Shown here: positions 8,240 through 17,669 of the stretch, one piece after another
Layout: every line of letters begins with the position of its first letter
Numbering within the stretch: the first letter of the stretch is position 1
Origin: Methylobacillus glycogenes JCM 2850
GTDB lineage: Bacteria > Pseudomonadota > Gammaproteobacteria > Burkholderiales > Methylophilaceae
NCBI RefSeq assembly: GCF_000617925.1
Contig: NZ_BAMT01000002.1
Location: 62,001-126,000, forward strand
DNA length: 64,000 nucleotides
Direction: 5' to 3'
Translations under genes and position numbers: made by a program
The notes under the pieces: model-generated
Seen by the model: the letters and a program-made list of their open reading frames with translations, nothing else
The model's database searches: none
Told to the model about the DNA's origin: nothing

Positions 8240-8620
8240 TTAAGTCAGGCTTTCTGGTGCAGCGCGAAACGCTCTGCTCGAAATGCTGATCGAGTTGCCA
8301 TCCGGGTCTTTTACATTGGAAAAGCAGTAGCCCTGCGCTTGGTGTGTGCTGCCAAACTCCAGGCCTAGCGCCGCAGATTTTGCTTTGTAAGCTTCCACGT
8401 CTTCCACAGTGAACATTAGTTTTAAACCTGCGTGCCCTAGCTTGATGCTCTTGGCGGCCTGATGGATTAATAGCGTAGTGCCCGAGCTTGTGGGGCTGAG
8501 CGTGATCAGGCCTTCTTCCATGATGCCGCTGCTGTGGTAGTCAAAATAACGACAATAGAATGTTGCCGTGGCTATGGGGTTGCGCGCGTAAATGATGATG
8601 GTGTCTAGGGTGGCAGGCAT
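8240..8620 (-). CDS. VOC family (glyoxalase/bleomycin resistance-like) protein
   Basis: This 126-residue protein belongs to the vicinal oxygen chelate superfamily: a paired beta-alpha-beta-beta-beta arrangement with DTIIIYARNPIATATFYCRYF at the start and FSNVKDPDGNSISI near the end, the DPDGN turn being typical. The substrate cannot be told; metal ligands are not obvious. The ATG at 8620 is chosen because it begins the conserved first strand; a longer start at 8671 would add 17 residues with no family support. The neighbouring GNAT gene lies 145 bases upstream on the same strand and may or may not share a transcript. Confidence 0.8.
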   Translation of the reverse strand: MPATLDTIIIYARNPIATATFYCRYFDYHSSGIMEEGLITLSPTSSGTTLLIHQAAKSIKLGHAGLKLMFTVEDVEAYKAKSAALGLEFGSTHQAQGYCFSNVKDPDGNSISISSRAFRAAPESLT

Positions 8621-8765
8621 GAGTATTAGGGATAGTGGCTTGAGAGGTGTAATAGTGTAAAAGATTGGCACTCTAGCATTTTATGCCCTGAAGACGTTGC
8701 ACCAGGCCCGTTGCGTTTGCCACATCTGAGTTCAAAGCAATAATCCCGCATAGTGCCTGGGGGAC

Positions 8766-9296
8766 TCAATCTGCTGGCTCGTTTGCTTTCAGGCTGGATA
8801 ATTTGAGTTGGTAGAAAGTGACGTCTAGCCATCGATCAAACTTGTAGCCCACTTCCTTTAGCGTACCCGCCTGCTGAAAACCGCAGCTCAGGTGCAGATG
8901 TTGACTGGGCTGGTTGCTGGTATCTATACAAGCCACCAGCATATGGTGTCCTGCAGCCTGGGCGCGCTTAATCAGTGCCTGTAACAGTAAGCGCCCCACG
9001 CCTTTCCTGCGGTGGGCACTATGCAGGTAGATGCTGTGTTCTACCGTGTGCTGGTAAGCCGGGAAGGGACGAAAGCTGCCCCAACTGGCAAAGCCGAGCA
9101 AACGGCCAGTTTCATCCACGGCCCCTATGATGGGAAAACCCGCCTCGCGTTTGTTGGCAAACCAGTCCTGCATCACGGCGGGGGTTCTGGGCGCATATTC
9201 ATATAATGCAGTGGAATTGAGGATGACCTCATTGAAGATGGAGAGTATCTCAGCAGCATGCTGCTGTTCATCACACTCTATCAACGTGATATTCAT
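8766..9296 (-). CDS. GNAT acetyltransferase, phosphinothricin acetyltransferase-like
   Basis: The 176-residue product has the GNAT fold. Motif A is seen as VEHSIYLHSAHRRKGVGRLLL, the R-x-x-G-x-G acetyl-CoA loop being RRKGVG, followed by the ALIKRAQAAGHHMLVACID strand and a C-terminal HLSCGFQQAGTLKEVGYKF. The pattern of Y-A-P-R-T-P early and GYKFDRWLDVTFYQL late is typical of the Pat/YncA (MnaT) group, which acetylates amino acids such as methionine derivatives or phosphinothricin. The true substrate is not known. The ATG at 9296 begins the conserved first strand. Confidence 0.85.
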   Translation of the reverse strand: MNITLIECDEQQHAAEILSIFNEVILNSTALYEYAPRTPAVMQDWFANKREAGFPIIGAVDETGRLLGFASWGSFRPFPAYQHTVEHSIYLHSAHRRKGVGRLLLQALIKRAQAAGHHMLVACIDTSNQPSQHLHLSCGFQQAGTLKEVGYKFDRWLDVTFYQLKLSSLKANEPAD

Positions 9297-9366
9297 TTAG
9301 TCATCCCCAACAACGCGGCTTATGCGCTGAGCCAGCCTATTGGCAAGCATATGCTTTCAAGGCTGA

Positions 9367-9705
9367 TCAAATATGTACGCTTTTTACCGCATCCAGCGCG
9401 CGGGCTGAGTATACCAAGGCGGCACCCGCATTCATGGCAACGGCTACCCCTAAGGCTTCGGCTATTTCAGCCTCGGTGGCACCTTGCTTGACCGCTTCTT
9501 TTGCATGCACGGTAATGCAGCCATCACAACGGGTGGTCACCGCCACCGCCAGGGAGATCAGCTCACGCGTTTTTGCATCCAGTTGCTGAGTTTTAGCGCC
9601 AGCGCCACTGGCGATCTGATAACCCTTGACCGTATCTGGCGTGAGCTTGGCAAGGTCACCCACACGTCCCATCAATTCATCGCGGTATTGATTCCAATCC
9701 AGCAT
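9367..9705 (-). CDS. Carboxymuconolactone decarboxylase / AhpD-like protein
   Basis: This 112-residue all-helical protein matches the CMD/AhpD family: TRELISLAVAVTTRCDGCITVHAKEAVKQGAT contains the redox pair C-x-x-C (CDGC) followed by His five residues on, as in AhpD-type peroxidase partners, and EIAEALGVAVAMNAG follows. It probably acts as a thiol-dependent peroxidase or hydroperoxide-reducing partner. It lies 57 bases after the SoxYZ-like gene on the same strand and may share its TetR-controlled transcript, which would link it to thiol or oxidant stress (inference). Confidence 0.87.
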   Translation of the reverse strand: MLDWNQYRDELMGRVGDLAKLTPDTVKGYQIASGAGAKTQQLDAKTRELISLAVAVTTRCDGCITVHAKEAVKQGATEAEIAEALGVAVAMNAGAALVYSARALDAVKSVHI

Positions 9706-9762
9706 TGCCGTGTCTCCTATGGTGTTAAAAAAGGTTTAGAGCGGTGAGCAATAAATTAGCGC

Positions 9763-10613
9763 TCAGTTGACCATCACTTCGGTACTGGTGCTGAACTGTT
9801 TGCCCTCGTTATCTTCGATCAGCAAAGTCAGTTGGCCAGATTGCTCTGCCTTGAAAGGGAACTGAATGCTGGGGTCTTCGCTGACGCCTATGTATGTGTC
9901 TGCGTCAAAGACCACTTGATCATTAAACCTGGCGGTCACCTTGCTGATGTAAAAAGCCGGACGGTAGCCTGAGAAACCAAGTCACGCTGCAAGCCTGTAT
10001 TCATGGGATGCTTGATCAGCAGGTGGGCCTGCTTGAGGGTGTTGTTGGGGGATTCAGCCTCGGCGGGCTGTGGTTTCACCTGTAGTTTCATCTTGCCTGC
10101 AGTCTGTCTTGCCGCGTCTTCATCACTACCTATGGTGCCGCCACAGCCACCTGATGCGCGGATGGCAACTTGATTAACCAGAAACTTGCCATCACTGGTT
10201 TCAGCCACTACATGCACCAGTGAATCCACCTCTAGCCTGATGCGCGTGGAAACCTCGGCTTTGCCCGAGCTGGGGTTGAAGTGATACACCGCGACTAGCG
10301 GCACGGGGTTGGCATCGGCAATCACAGAAACCGACTTGATATAGCTGGCCGCTGTCATGGGCGAGGCTATGCTGAACGCAAACGGTACCTGGGCACCGCT
10401 TTCGGCGCGCTTGGGCGCTGTGATCTCGATCTCTGCGCTCTGCGGCAAGGTTTTGTTGGGGAAGAAGTCTTTTTGCATCGCCTGCCAGTAACTGGCGTCT
10501 GCTTCGGCATGAGTCAGGCCAGAAAGCGATATCAGACCTAGAAAAGCGACCGTGACCTGCACGGGCCGGGTAATTGCAAACCATTGCATTAGGGATTTAT
10601 AGCGTAGACTCAT
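9763..10613 (-). CDS. Fused SoxYZ-like carrier protein (frameshifted in this sequence)
   Basis: The reconstructed product has about 283 residues and joins a SoxY-like domain to a SoxZ-like domain. The first part (to about residue 215) has a signal peptide, TLPQSAEIEITAPKRAESGA and, inside the chain, GGCGG, whose Cys carries sulfur in SoxY. The second part, in another frame, reads SKVTARFNDQVVFDADT and ends TEVMVN, as in SoxZ. The frames join if one base is added near 9968-9969, giving LVSQGYRPAFYISKV, so this is probably a sequence error. The family is known as quinoprotein dehydrogenase-associated SoxYZ-like carriers and is found in methylotrophs; its cargo is not established. A TetR gene lies divergently upstream. 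Confidence 0.85.
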
Positions 10614-10627
10614 GATGCATATCCTTT

Positions 10628-10651
10628 AACATACCATCTGGTTGGTATGTT
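10628..10651. promoter_or_regulatory. TetR operator palindrome between divergent genes
   Basis: AACATACCA (10628-10636) and TGGTATGTT (10643-10651) form perfect 9-base arms around a 6-base spacer. It lies 15 bases upstream of the SoxYZ-like ATG (minus strand) and about 54 bases upstream of the TetR start (plus strand). This is the expected size and place for a TetR-family operator controlling both genes. Confidence 0.8.
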
Positions 10652-10704
10652 TATGCGTGTGGTAATATTTGTCAACCCGTTTTATTGAAAGCAAGGAATT
10701 CATT

Positions 10705-11310
10705 GTGGAAGTGAGCACCAAACAAGCCAAGGCCGCCATGTCGCGTGAGCGCATACTGGACGGGGCGCGTGAGTTGATACTGGCGCGTGGCTTTTCTGCG
10801 ATGACGGTGGATGCGGTGTGCAATTTGGCGGGCATTACCAAGGGCGGGTTTTTCCATCACTTTGCCAGCAAGGATGAGCTGGGTTTGGCAGCACTTGATA
10901 AGTTCTGGAGCGATGCCAATGCGCGTGAGGCCGAAGCAGGGTTTAACCAGCTTGAAAACCCGGTGCAGGCATTGCTGGGGTATCTGGATTACGCGATTGA
11001 AGCCTATCAGCAACCTGAATTGCAAAAGGGCTGCATGTTGGCGATTTTTACGATTGAGCTGGCGGAAAGCAGTGAGGTGCTGTTTCAGGCGGCAGCTAAT
11101 CACTTCAATACCTGGCGTACCCATTTGGTGAAAATGTTTGATCGCGCAGCCAAGCATGCGGGGAAAGAGCTGGATGCCCTGGCTTGGACCGATATGTTTA
11201 TTTCTACGCTGGAAGGGGTGTTGGTGTTGGCGAAATCCAGCCATGACCCCAAGGCAGTGAAGCGGGCATTGAGTTTATACAAGCAGCTTTATTTGCAGGC
11301 AATGGCTTGA
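10705..11310 (+). CDS. TetR/AcrR family transcriptional regulator
   Basis: The 201-residue product has an N-terminal TetR helix-turn-helix: SRERILDGARELILARGF, then MTVDAVCNLAGITKGGFFHHFASKDEL, followed by a helical ligand-binding domain with KGCMLAIFTIELAESS, typical of TetR_C_16/YcdC-like members. The start is set at GTG 10705, preceded by AAGGA at about 10693; a TTG further upstream is less likely. It is divergent from the SoxYZ-like gene with a perfect palindrome between them, so it probably represses that gene and itself. The inducer is unknown. Its 3' end runs into a tandem 15-16 base repeat. Confidence 0.9.
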   Translation: MEVSTKQAKAAMSRERILDGARELILARGFSAMTVDAVCNLAGITKGGFFHHFASKDELGLAALDKFWSDANAREAEAGFNQLENPVQALLGYLDYAIEAYQQPELQKGCMLAIFTIELAESSEVLFQAAANHFNTWRTHLVKMFDRAAKHAGKELDALAWTDMFISTLEGVLVLAKSSHDPKAVKRALSLYKQLYLQAMA

Positions 11311-11356
11311 GCAGGCAATTGCTAGTGTAGGCATTGCTAAAGCAGGCATTGCTAGA
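11295..11356. repeat. Four degenerate 15-16 base tandem repeats
   Basis: Units start at 11295, 11311, 11327 and 11342 and read approximately GCAGGCATTGCTAGA. The first unit is the end of the TetR coding region, including its stop, and the others follow in the intergenic region. The repeat could have arisen by slippage from the 3' end of the gene. Confidence 0.75.
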
Positions 11357-11402
11357 GATTTCTGCAGAGATGCTAACGCAGATATCTATAAAGCCACGCT
11401 GT

Positions 11403-12152
11403 TTAGCGCTTGGGAGTTGAGCTGGCTGGTGCCGCCTGAGAGGCTGGAGGTGCGGGGTTTTTAGCAGTTTCTGGTTTGGCTAAGTCTGGTTTGGCTATTT
11501 CAGTACTGGCCTCAGTGCCATTTTTCAGCTCGGTAAAGCGCCGCTTGTCGTTTTCAAAGCGCTGGCGTGTGGTATCCATATGTTGCTTGCGTTCGACAAT
11601 TTGCTCGTCAATTTTGCCTAGTTCCAGATTGGCATCCTTGATATCTTTTTTCAGCTCGTCAGGCACGGCCTTGTTGCGGGTTTTGATGCTGCTTTCATTT
11701 TGTCTCAGGCTTTGCAGGCGCGCGGCTGCGCCCAGCTTGCGCTGCTCCAAGCCTTCCAGCATGGCTTCATCCATTTGCAGGTTGCGGTCACGCGCCAGGT
11801 CTATCTCCTGCTCTGAGCTATAAACCGATTGCAGGGTACGGTCACGGCGGCTTTGTTCGCTTTCCTTGCTGCTGCCATTTTCGGCAGGCTTGAGCTTGGT
11901 ATCGGCATGGGGAATGCCTTGGGGGCTGATGGTGATGTTACTTTTGCCAGAATATTGCGGCGGAATGGTATCGCCATAATGGGTCACCCCTTTTTCGTCC
12001 ACCCACTTCAATATCTTGCCGCTGGGCTTGCTTTCGCCTGCGGCATGAACGGTGGAGGTGAGTATGAGCAAAACCGTGATGCTGGCTAAGCGCAATAAGG
12101 GTACATGGCTGCTCCCGGCTGCATGACCTTGCCCGTTGCCGCGAGTGGTCAT
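11403..12152 (-). CDS. DUF4124 domain protein with coiled coil
   Basis: The 249-residue product begins with a basic segment and a hydrophobic signal (cleavage near VHA, residue 37), then a DUF4124 domain (KILKWVDEKGVTHYGDTIPP, followed by an NITISPQGIP strand), then a long charged coiled coil (about residues 85-215) and an Ala/Pro/Lys-rich tail. DUF4124 proteins are periplasmic or envelope proteins common in proteobacteria and have no assigned activity. A paralogue with the same plan is at 49336-49854. The product may sit in the periplasm; no partner is evident. The gene stands alone, with the tandem repeat beyond its stop. Confidence 0.8.
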   Translation of the reverse strand: MTTRGNGQGHAAGSSHVPLLRLASITVLLILTSTVHAAGESKPSGKILKWVDEKGVTHYGDTIPPQYSGKSNITISPQGIPHADTKLKPAENGSSKESEQSRRDRTLQSVYSSEQEIDLARDRNLQMDEAMLEGLEQRKLGAAARLQSLRQNESSIKTRNKAVPDELKKDIKDANLELGKIDEQIVERKQHMDTTRQRFENDKRRFTELKNGTEASTEIAKPDLAKPETAKNPAPPASQAAPASSTPKR

Positions 12153-12264
12153 TTTATGATGTGTGATGATGAGTATTGGTCACTATAGGTGGCCAGTAAA
12201 GATACTCTAGTAATCGCTAACGGGATTCTGCGGCATAGGGCGTATGCCTGCAAGCCCGTTACCT

Positions 12265-12777
12265 TCAATTCAGCTTAAGCAGTGCGGGCAATAATTGCCA
12301 GGCTGCCACTTTGTTGGCCCAGGGTATGGAGGCATTGGCCGGGCTGGTGGAGGGCAATCGATGATATTGCGGTTGATAGGGTAGTTGGGCTTTGCCAGCC
12401 ACATAGCGCTGGTAGGTCTGTTCTGCCTTGGCGCCATTGAAGCAGATGTGGCGTATGTGGGGGTGGGCATGTAGCAGGCTGGCAAAGTCGTTGACGATGA
12501 TGGAGTCTTCTTCAATCTCGCTATCCAGGCTGCCTATGCGGAAGCATTGATTAAGCACATCCCAGATGCCCACTCCCTGGGCCTGGAGTTGCTGCAAACG
12601 CGTTTCGTAGGGCAGGCTGGCAGCCACACCAAACAGGGTTTCCATCATGGGCCAGAAGCGGTTTTGCGGATGAGCGTAATAGGCTTGTGCGTCTAAAGAG
12701 CGCTGCCCGGGCATGGAGCCCAGGATCAGCAAACGACAATCCGCCGCGACGACGGGTGCAAAGCAATTGACCTGCAT
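12265..12777 (-). CDS. DNA-deoxyinosine (hypoxanthine) glycosylase, UDG superfamily
   Basis: The 170-residue product matches the family 6 uracil-DNA glycosylase fold (hypoxanthine-DNA glycosylase). The first motif is LILGSMPGQRSL, followed by AYYAHPQNRFWPMM, which is the signature of this group, and the C-terminal motif is LPSTSPANASIPW. Family members remove deaminated adenine (hypoxanthine) from DNA and start base excision repair. It is a stand-alone gene near xthA, which acts downstream in the same repair path, but on the opposite strand. The start at ATG 12777 begins the first conserved strand. Confidence 0.88.
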   Translation of the reverse strand: MQVNCFAPVVAADCRLLILGSMPGQRSLDAQAYYAHPQNRFWPMMETLFGVAASLPYETRLQQLQAQGVGIWDVLNQCFRIGSLDSEIEEDSIIVNDFASLLHAHPHIRHICFNGAKAEQTYQRYVAGKAQLPYQPQYHRLPSTSPANASIPWANKVAAWQLLPALLKLN

Positions 12778-12806
12778 GGGGTCTCAGTCGCCGCGAGTCT
12801 GCAAGT

Positions 12807-13454
12807 TTAATTGCTCTCTACGCCATAGCTGGCGCGATAGGCGGCGATGGCAGGGCGGTGGCTAGCCAGCGCCTCGCTTTGATCCAGATAAGCGATCAGC
12901 GCTTGCAGGTTGGCGATGCTGATGACAGGCAAGCCATGTTGCTGCTCAACCTCTTGCACTGCGGACAGTGCACCCAGGCCGCGCTCTTGTCTATCCAGCG
13001 CAATCACCACCCCAGCGGGTGTGGCACCGCTGCTGGAAATAATGTTGACCGATTCCCGCACCGAAGTGCCTGCGGAGATAACATCATCAACGATCAACAC
13101 CCGGCCTTGCAGGGGTGCACCGACAATGGTGCCGCCCTCGCCATGGTCCTTGGCTTCCTTGCGGTTGAAGGCGTAAGGAATATTGTGGCCCTGACGTGCC
13201 AGTGCGATGACAATGCTGGCGGCCAAGGTAATGCCTTTATAGGCCGGCCCAAACAACATATCGAACTGCACGCCAGAGCGTAGAATGGCGGCAGCGTAGA
13301 ATTCGCCTATGCGCAGCAGGCTTTCGCCATCATTGAACAGGCCAGCGTTGAAGAAGTAGGGACTAAGGCGACCAGCCTTGGTTTTGAACTCACCAAACCG
13401 CAAAACCTGCTTTTGAATGGCGAATTGGATAAAATCTTGGGTGGAATCTGACAT
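12807..13454 (-). CDS. pyrE: Orotate phosphoribosyltransferase
   Basis: PyrE joins orotate to PRPP to make OMP in pyrimidine synthesis. The 215-residue product has the PRPP-binding signature [18 protein letters not shown] (about residues 120-137), the flexible-loop region [15 protein letters not shown] with the catalytic Lys, and [14 protein letters not shown] near the start. The ATG at 13454 gives [10 protein letters not shown], the usual family start. It is divergent from xthA with only 25 bases between the start codons, so the two promoters must overlap. Confidence 0.96.
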   Translation of the reverse strand: MSDSTQDFIQFAIQKQVLRFGEFKTKAGRLSPYFFNAGLFNDGESLLRIGEFYAAAILRSGVQFDMLFGPAYKGITLAASIVIALARQGHNIPYAFNRKEAKDHGEGGTIVGAPLQGRVLIVDDVISAGTSVRESVNIISSSGATPAGVVIALDRQERGLGALSAVQEVEQQHGLPVISIANLQALIAYLDQSEALASHRPAIAAYRASYGVESN

Positions 13455-13479
13455 GGCGAGAATAGAAAGGTTGTAGTTA

Positions 13480-14257
13480 GTGCGTATTATATCCGTGAAT
13501 CTGAATGGCATCCGCTCAGCGGCCAACAAGGGCTTCTATCCCTGGATGCAACAGCAGCAGGCTGATATCGTCTGTATGCAGGAGTTAAAGGCACAAGAAG
13601 GCGACATGTCAGCAGAAATGCTGCAACCTGAAGGCTACTATGGCTATTTTCACTATGCAGAAAAGAAAGGCTATAGCGGCGTGGGGATTTACTCACGAGA
13701 AAAAGCCGATGCGGTGATTGTGGGGCTAGGCATTGCGGATATCGATAGCGAAGGCCGCTATCTGGAAGCACGCTACGGCAATCTCAGCGTAGTCTCGCTC
13801 TATCTACTCGGGCTCCTCGGGTGAGGAGCGTCAGAGCTTCAAGTTCAGCGTCATGGCGCGCTTTATGCCGCATCTGGAATCCTTGATTCTGGCTGGGCGC
13901 GAAGTAGTAATCTGCGGTGATTGGAATATCGCCCATCAGGAAGCCGATCTGAAAAACTTCAAGGGCAATCGCAAGAACTCAGGCTTCCTGCCCGAAGAAC
14001 GTGCCTGGCTCACCGATTTGTTTGGCCGTGTCGGCTGGGTGGATGTCTACCGCAAGCTGCACCCGGATACCACCGATGCCTGCTACACCTGGTGGAGCAA
14101 TCGCGGTCAGGCCTGGGCCAAGAACGTGGGCTGGCGCATCGATTACCAGATTGCCACCCCAGGTTTTGCCGCCAAGGCCAGCGCTGCCACCATCTACAAG
14201 GATGAACGCTTTAGTGATCATGCTCCCTTGACCGTGGATTATCTGGCCAAGGTTTAA
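13480..14257 (+). CDS. xthA: Exodeoxyribonuclease III (frameshifted in this sequence)
   Basis: This AP endonuclease/3' exonuclease acts in base excision repair. The first part reads [19 protein letters not shown], with the catalytic Asn, then CMQELKAQ with the metal-binding Glu. The second part, in another frame from about 13808, has [31 protein letters not shown] and the final [10 protein letters not shown], with the catalytic Asp-His. The frames join at about 13807 if two bases are missing, giving [14 protein letters not shown], the normal family sequence; the whole then has about 259 residues. All catalytic motifs are intact, so a sequence error is more likely than a pseudogene. Confidence 0.9.
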
Positions 14258-14320
14258 CCTTCAGCTCATGCCATCTCACTTCAGGCTGTTAAAACTAATG
14301 CACTCTTGCAGGAATCTCGC

Positions 14321-15554
14321 ATGATCAAGCCGGGTTGGATAGATACCCTTAAAGCCGTTGCCAGCGGGCGTATGCTGGTTGCCCTCATGATGGGCTTTTC
14401 TTCCGGCTTGCCGCTATTGCTCACAGGTTCTACCCTGCAAGCCTGGCTCAAGGATTCCGGCGCTGACTTGGCATTGATAGGGGCAGCCGCTTGATAGGGT
14501 TGCCCTATACCCTGAAGTTTCTCTGGGCACCTTTGTTTGATCGCTACACACTGCCTGTGCTGGGACGCGTCGCGGATGGCTGGTGCTGAGCCAGCTGGCG
14601 GTGGCCCTGGCCTTGCTGGCGCTGAGCGCCAGCAACCCGGCAAGCAATCTCTGGGGGGTGGCCATTGCTGCGTTGTTGGTGACACTGTTTTCCGCCTCGC
14701 AGGATATTGTGATTGATGCCTACCGCCGGGAAAGCCTGAGTGATGACGAACTGGGTCTGGGCGCGGCCATGTTCGTCAATGGGTATCGTGTGGGCATGCT
14801 GCTGGCCGGGGGCGGTGGCTTGATACTCGCCGAATGGCTGTCTTTCCCGCAGATGTATCAGTTGATGGCACTGTTTGTAGGTGCTTGTGTGAGCGTCACC
14901 CTGTGGGCACCAGAACCCAAGCTGGTGGCAGGCAGCCCACGCACTTTGCAGCAAGCGGTGATTGAGCCATTTCTGGAGTTTTTCAAGCGGCCAGAAGCCA
15001 TCACCGTCCTCGCGTTTATTCTGCTCTACAAGCTGGGTGATACCCTGGCCTCGGCGATCAATGTGCCGTTCTATCTTGATCTGGGTTTCAGCAAGGGTGA
15101 GATAGGCGCTATCGCCAAGCTCTTCGGCTTCTGGGCCACCTTGATAGGCGGTACCCTGGGCGGCATCTGGATTTTGCGCATAGGTTTGTATCGCTCCTTA
15201 TGGGCGTTTGGTTTTTTGCAGATGGCCTCCACCTTTGGCTTTGTGCTGCTGGCACAAACCGGGCATAGCCTGCCCATGCTCACAGGGGTTATCGCCGTAG
15301 AGAACTTTACTGGCGGTCTGGGCACTGCCGCCTTTGTCGGCTTTATGGGGGCAATGACAGACAGGCGCTTCACTGCCACGCAATATGCCTTGCTCTCCAG
15401 CCTGATGGGCGTGCCGCGTGTGATTCTTTCTACGCCTACGGGCTGGATAGCAGGGGAAATAGGCTGGACGCTGTTCTTTGTGGGCTGCACCGTGCTGGCG
15501 ATTCCCGGTCTGCTCATGATACGGCGCTTCCGTCACTGGGATGCGCATGCCTGA
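14321..15554 (+). CDS. AmpG-like muropeptide permease, MFS (two frameshifts)
   Basis: The reconstructed protein has about 411 residues and 12 transmembrane helices. It starts MIKPGWIDTLKAVASGRM and contains MMGFSSGLPLLLTGSTLQAWL, the AmpG signature, then LYKLGDTLASAINVPFYLDLGFSKGEI. AmpG transports anhydro-muropeptides from the periplasm for peptidoglycan recycling. The frame is broken near 14490 and again near 14568; adding one base (C in each case) gives AALIGLPYTLKFLWAPLFDRY and GRRRGWLVLSQL, both normal for the family. The ATG at 14321 has AGGAA 7 bases upstream. The end overlaps the start of the next gene. Confidence 0.87.
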
Positions 15555-16211
15555 ACTCAGCCTGCTCGCCGCTTTGCTGGTGGGGCTGCTCGGCGGCGGG
15601 CATTGTGCGGGCATGTGTGGTGGCATCATCACCGCAGTAAGTTTTAGCATGCCGGGTAACAAGCCTTCATGGCGTTTGTTGCTGGCCTATAACCTCGGGC
15701 GTATCGCTAGCTACACCCTGGCGGGGGTGATTGCAGGGGCAGTGGCTCTACCGCGTTTTTTCTTGAGCACAGCATTCCTGCAGGCAAGCTGCTGTATGCC
15801 TTTGCCAATGTCATGCTTATTGTGCTGGGTTTATATCTGGCAGGGCTGTGGCATGGGGTAGTGTATCTTGAAAAGGTTGGCGCTCACTTATGGCGCAGGC
15901 TGCAACCACTGGGCAAACGCTACTTGCCAGTACGCCATATTGGTCAGGCCGCCATGCTAGGCAGCTTATGGGGTTGGCTGCCTTGCGGCCTGGTTTACAG
16001 CGTGCTGATTACCGCGTTGGCAAGCGCTAACCCAGTGCAGGGCGGTTTGCTGATGTTGATGTTTGGCCTGGGTACTTTACCTGCGCTAATGCTGATGGGC
16101 ATGGCCGCAGTTCAATTCAAGGCCAGGTTGCAACAGCTTTGGGTCAGACGCATCAGCGGGGGTCTGGTAATTATGTTTGGCGTGATGGGCTTGGCCAAGT
16201 TAATTACTTGA
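15547..16211 (+). CDS. TauE/SafE-like membrane protein (DsbD_2 type, one frameshift)
   Basis: The reconstructed protein has about 221 residues and six transmembrane helices. It starts with LLAALLVGLLGGGHCAGMCGGI, whose GHCxGMCGG motif defines the sulfite exporter TauE/SafE group related to DsbD, and has YNLGRIASYTLAG and a second half with GWLPCGLVYSVLITAL. The two cysteine motifs suggest metal or thiol transfer, and family members often sit near cytochrome oxidase assembly genes; here it follows ampG with an 8-base overlap. One base (G) is missing at about 15783-15784; its return gives GKLLYAFANVMLIVLGLYL. Whether it transports anything is not known. Confidence 0.82.
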
Positions 16212-16389
16212 TGCTTGCGCAGCAGCTGTTGTTGCCTAGGCAGCGCTGCTGTTGCGCTAGCGACAAATATTCAATCTGCTTAGGCTAGCTAAGTTAATAA
16301 ATTCAATGGCTTATTTTATGTTGGCGGTTGTCGCTAGCTGGAATATAAATTGCCAAGGTTGAGGTATTGTCCAATGCCCGAGAACCATC

Positions 16390-17594
16390 ATGTCCATCAA
16401 GTTTTATTCCCGCTTGCCTCTGCATGGCGAAACCAAATACCTGCCCGGCGACAGCCGTAACCGTGGTGACTGGAACCAGGCGCAAGGCCAGGGCACGGGG
16501 GCTGTCTCTAATTTCGAGGTCGGCGATACCTTTGGCTATATCGATTACCTCTCGCAGATTGCCCGCGCTACAGAAATCAATGGCTTTGAGGGGGTGCTGC
16601 TGGTCAATGCGCCTTCCGGTGAAGAGCCCTGGCTGGTGAGCTCACTCTTGGCGCGTGAAACTAAGCGCCTGAAGTTTATTACCGCCTTCCAGCCCTACCA
16701 TTTCTCACCCTGGAATGCGGTGCAGATGGCAGCTACTTATCAGCGCGCCACAGGCAATCGTCTGGTGTGGAACATCATCAATGGCGGTTCTGAGTTTGTG
16801 CAGCGTCAGGTGGGCGATTTTGTGCCGCATGATGAGCGCTATGAACGTGCCGATGAATTTATGCAGGTGGTCAAAGGCTATTGGCATTCGGATAACTTCA
16901 GCTTCTCCGGCAAGTATTACCAGGCCGAAAAAGGTGGCTTGCGTGGCCCACTGAGCAAGGCCGAATTGCCGCTGATCTGCACTGCTGGTTCTTCCGAGGC
17001 GGCGCGTGAGTTTGGTGCCCGACATGCAGATTACTATCTGATGCGCGCTGAGCGCCCAGAAGAAATCGCCAAGTTGATTGCTGACGTCAGGGCCAGGGCC
17101 GCACGTTGGGGCCGCGCGGATGAAATACGTTTTGGTTTATCCGTAGACGTGATCACGCGTGAAACTGATGAGCTGGCGCATACCGAAGCCCGTCGCTTCT
17201 TTGATGCTGGGATTGCTGCCGGAGCAGATAAGGCAGTGGCCGCGCATGCGGGTTTACGTTCCGCCCGCAAGTTGAGCCATGAAAACGAATTCTCTGCCAA
17301 GGCTGACACCGCGCACCCAAGTACGAGGATTTCTTTGTCTATCCCCATGTCTGGGGCGGGCTGGGCTATATCGGTATTCCGCCAGGTTGCGCACTGGTAG
17401 GTAGTTACGAGAATGTGGTTGCGCGTATCCGCGAATACAACGAGATCGGGATTTCCCTGTTCTTCTTGGCGGGTTACCCGCATCTGGAAGAGTCTTACCG
17501 CATAGGCGAATATATTCTGCCGCATTTCCGTGATCAGGCGGGTGTGAATGTACAGCTGGAGACCACTCAGCCACTGGCAGCGGCTAACGGTTAA
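16390..17594 (+). CDS. SsuD-like FMNH2-dependent monooxygenase (one frameshift)
   Basis: The reconstructed product has about 401 residues and is a bacterial luciferase-like flavin monooxygenase close to alkanesulfonate monooxygenase SsuD. Visible landmarks are FYSRLPLHGETKYL, WLVSSLLARETKRLKFITAF, NGGSEFVQRQVGDFVPHDERYERADEF, YLMRAERPEEI and LAGYPHLEESYRIGE. SsuD-type enzymes use reduced flavin from a partner reductase to release sulfite from sulfonates. No ssuE or transporter gene is adjacent, so the substrate is open. The frame breaks at 17316-17318; adding one C gives HPKYEDFFVYPHVWGGLGY, as in the family. Confidence 0.87.
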
Positions 17595-17611
17595 GACAGA
17601 AAGCTGAGAAG

Positions 17612-17660
17612 ACTTAAAAAACAAGCCAGGGTAGATATGCCCTGGCTTGTTTTTTGGTAC
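17612..17660. terminator. Bidirectional terminator
   Basis: AACAAGCCAGGG pairs with CCCTGGCTTGTT over 12 bases with an 8-base loop, flanked by A and T runs on both sides. It separates the SsuD-like gene (plus) from metW (minus). Confidence 0.9.
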
Positions 17661-17669
17661 TGATAGGAT

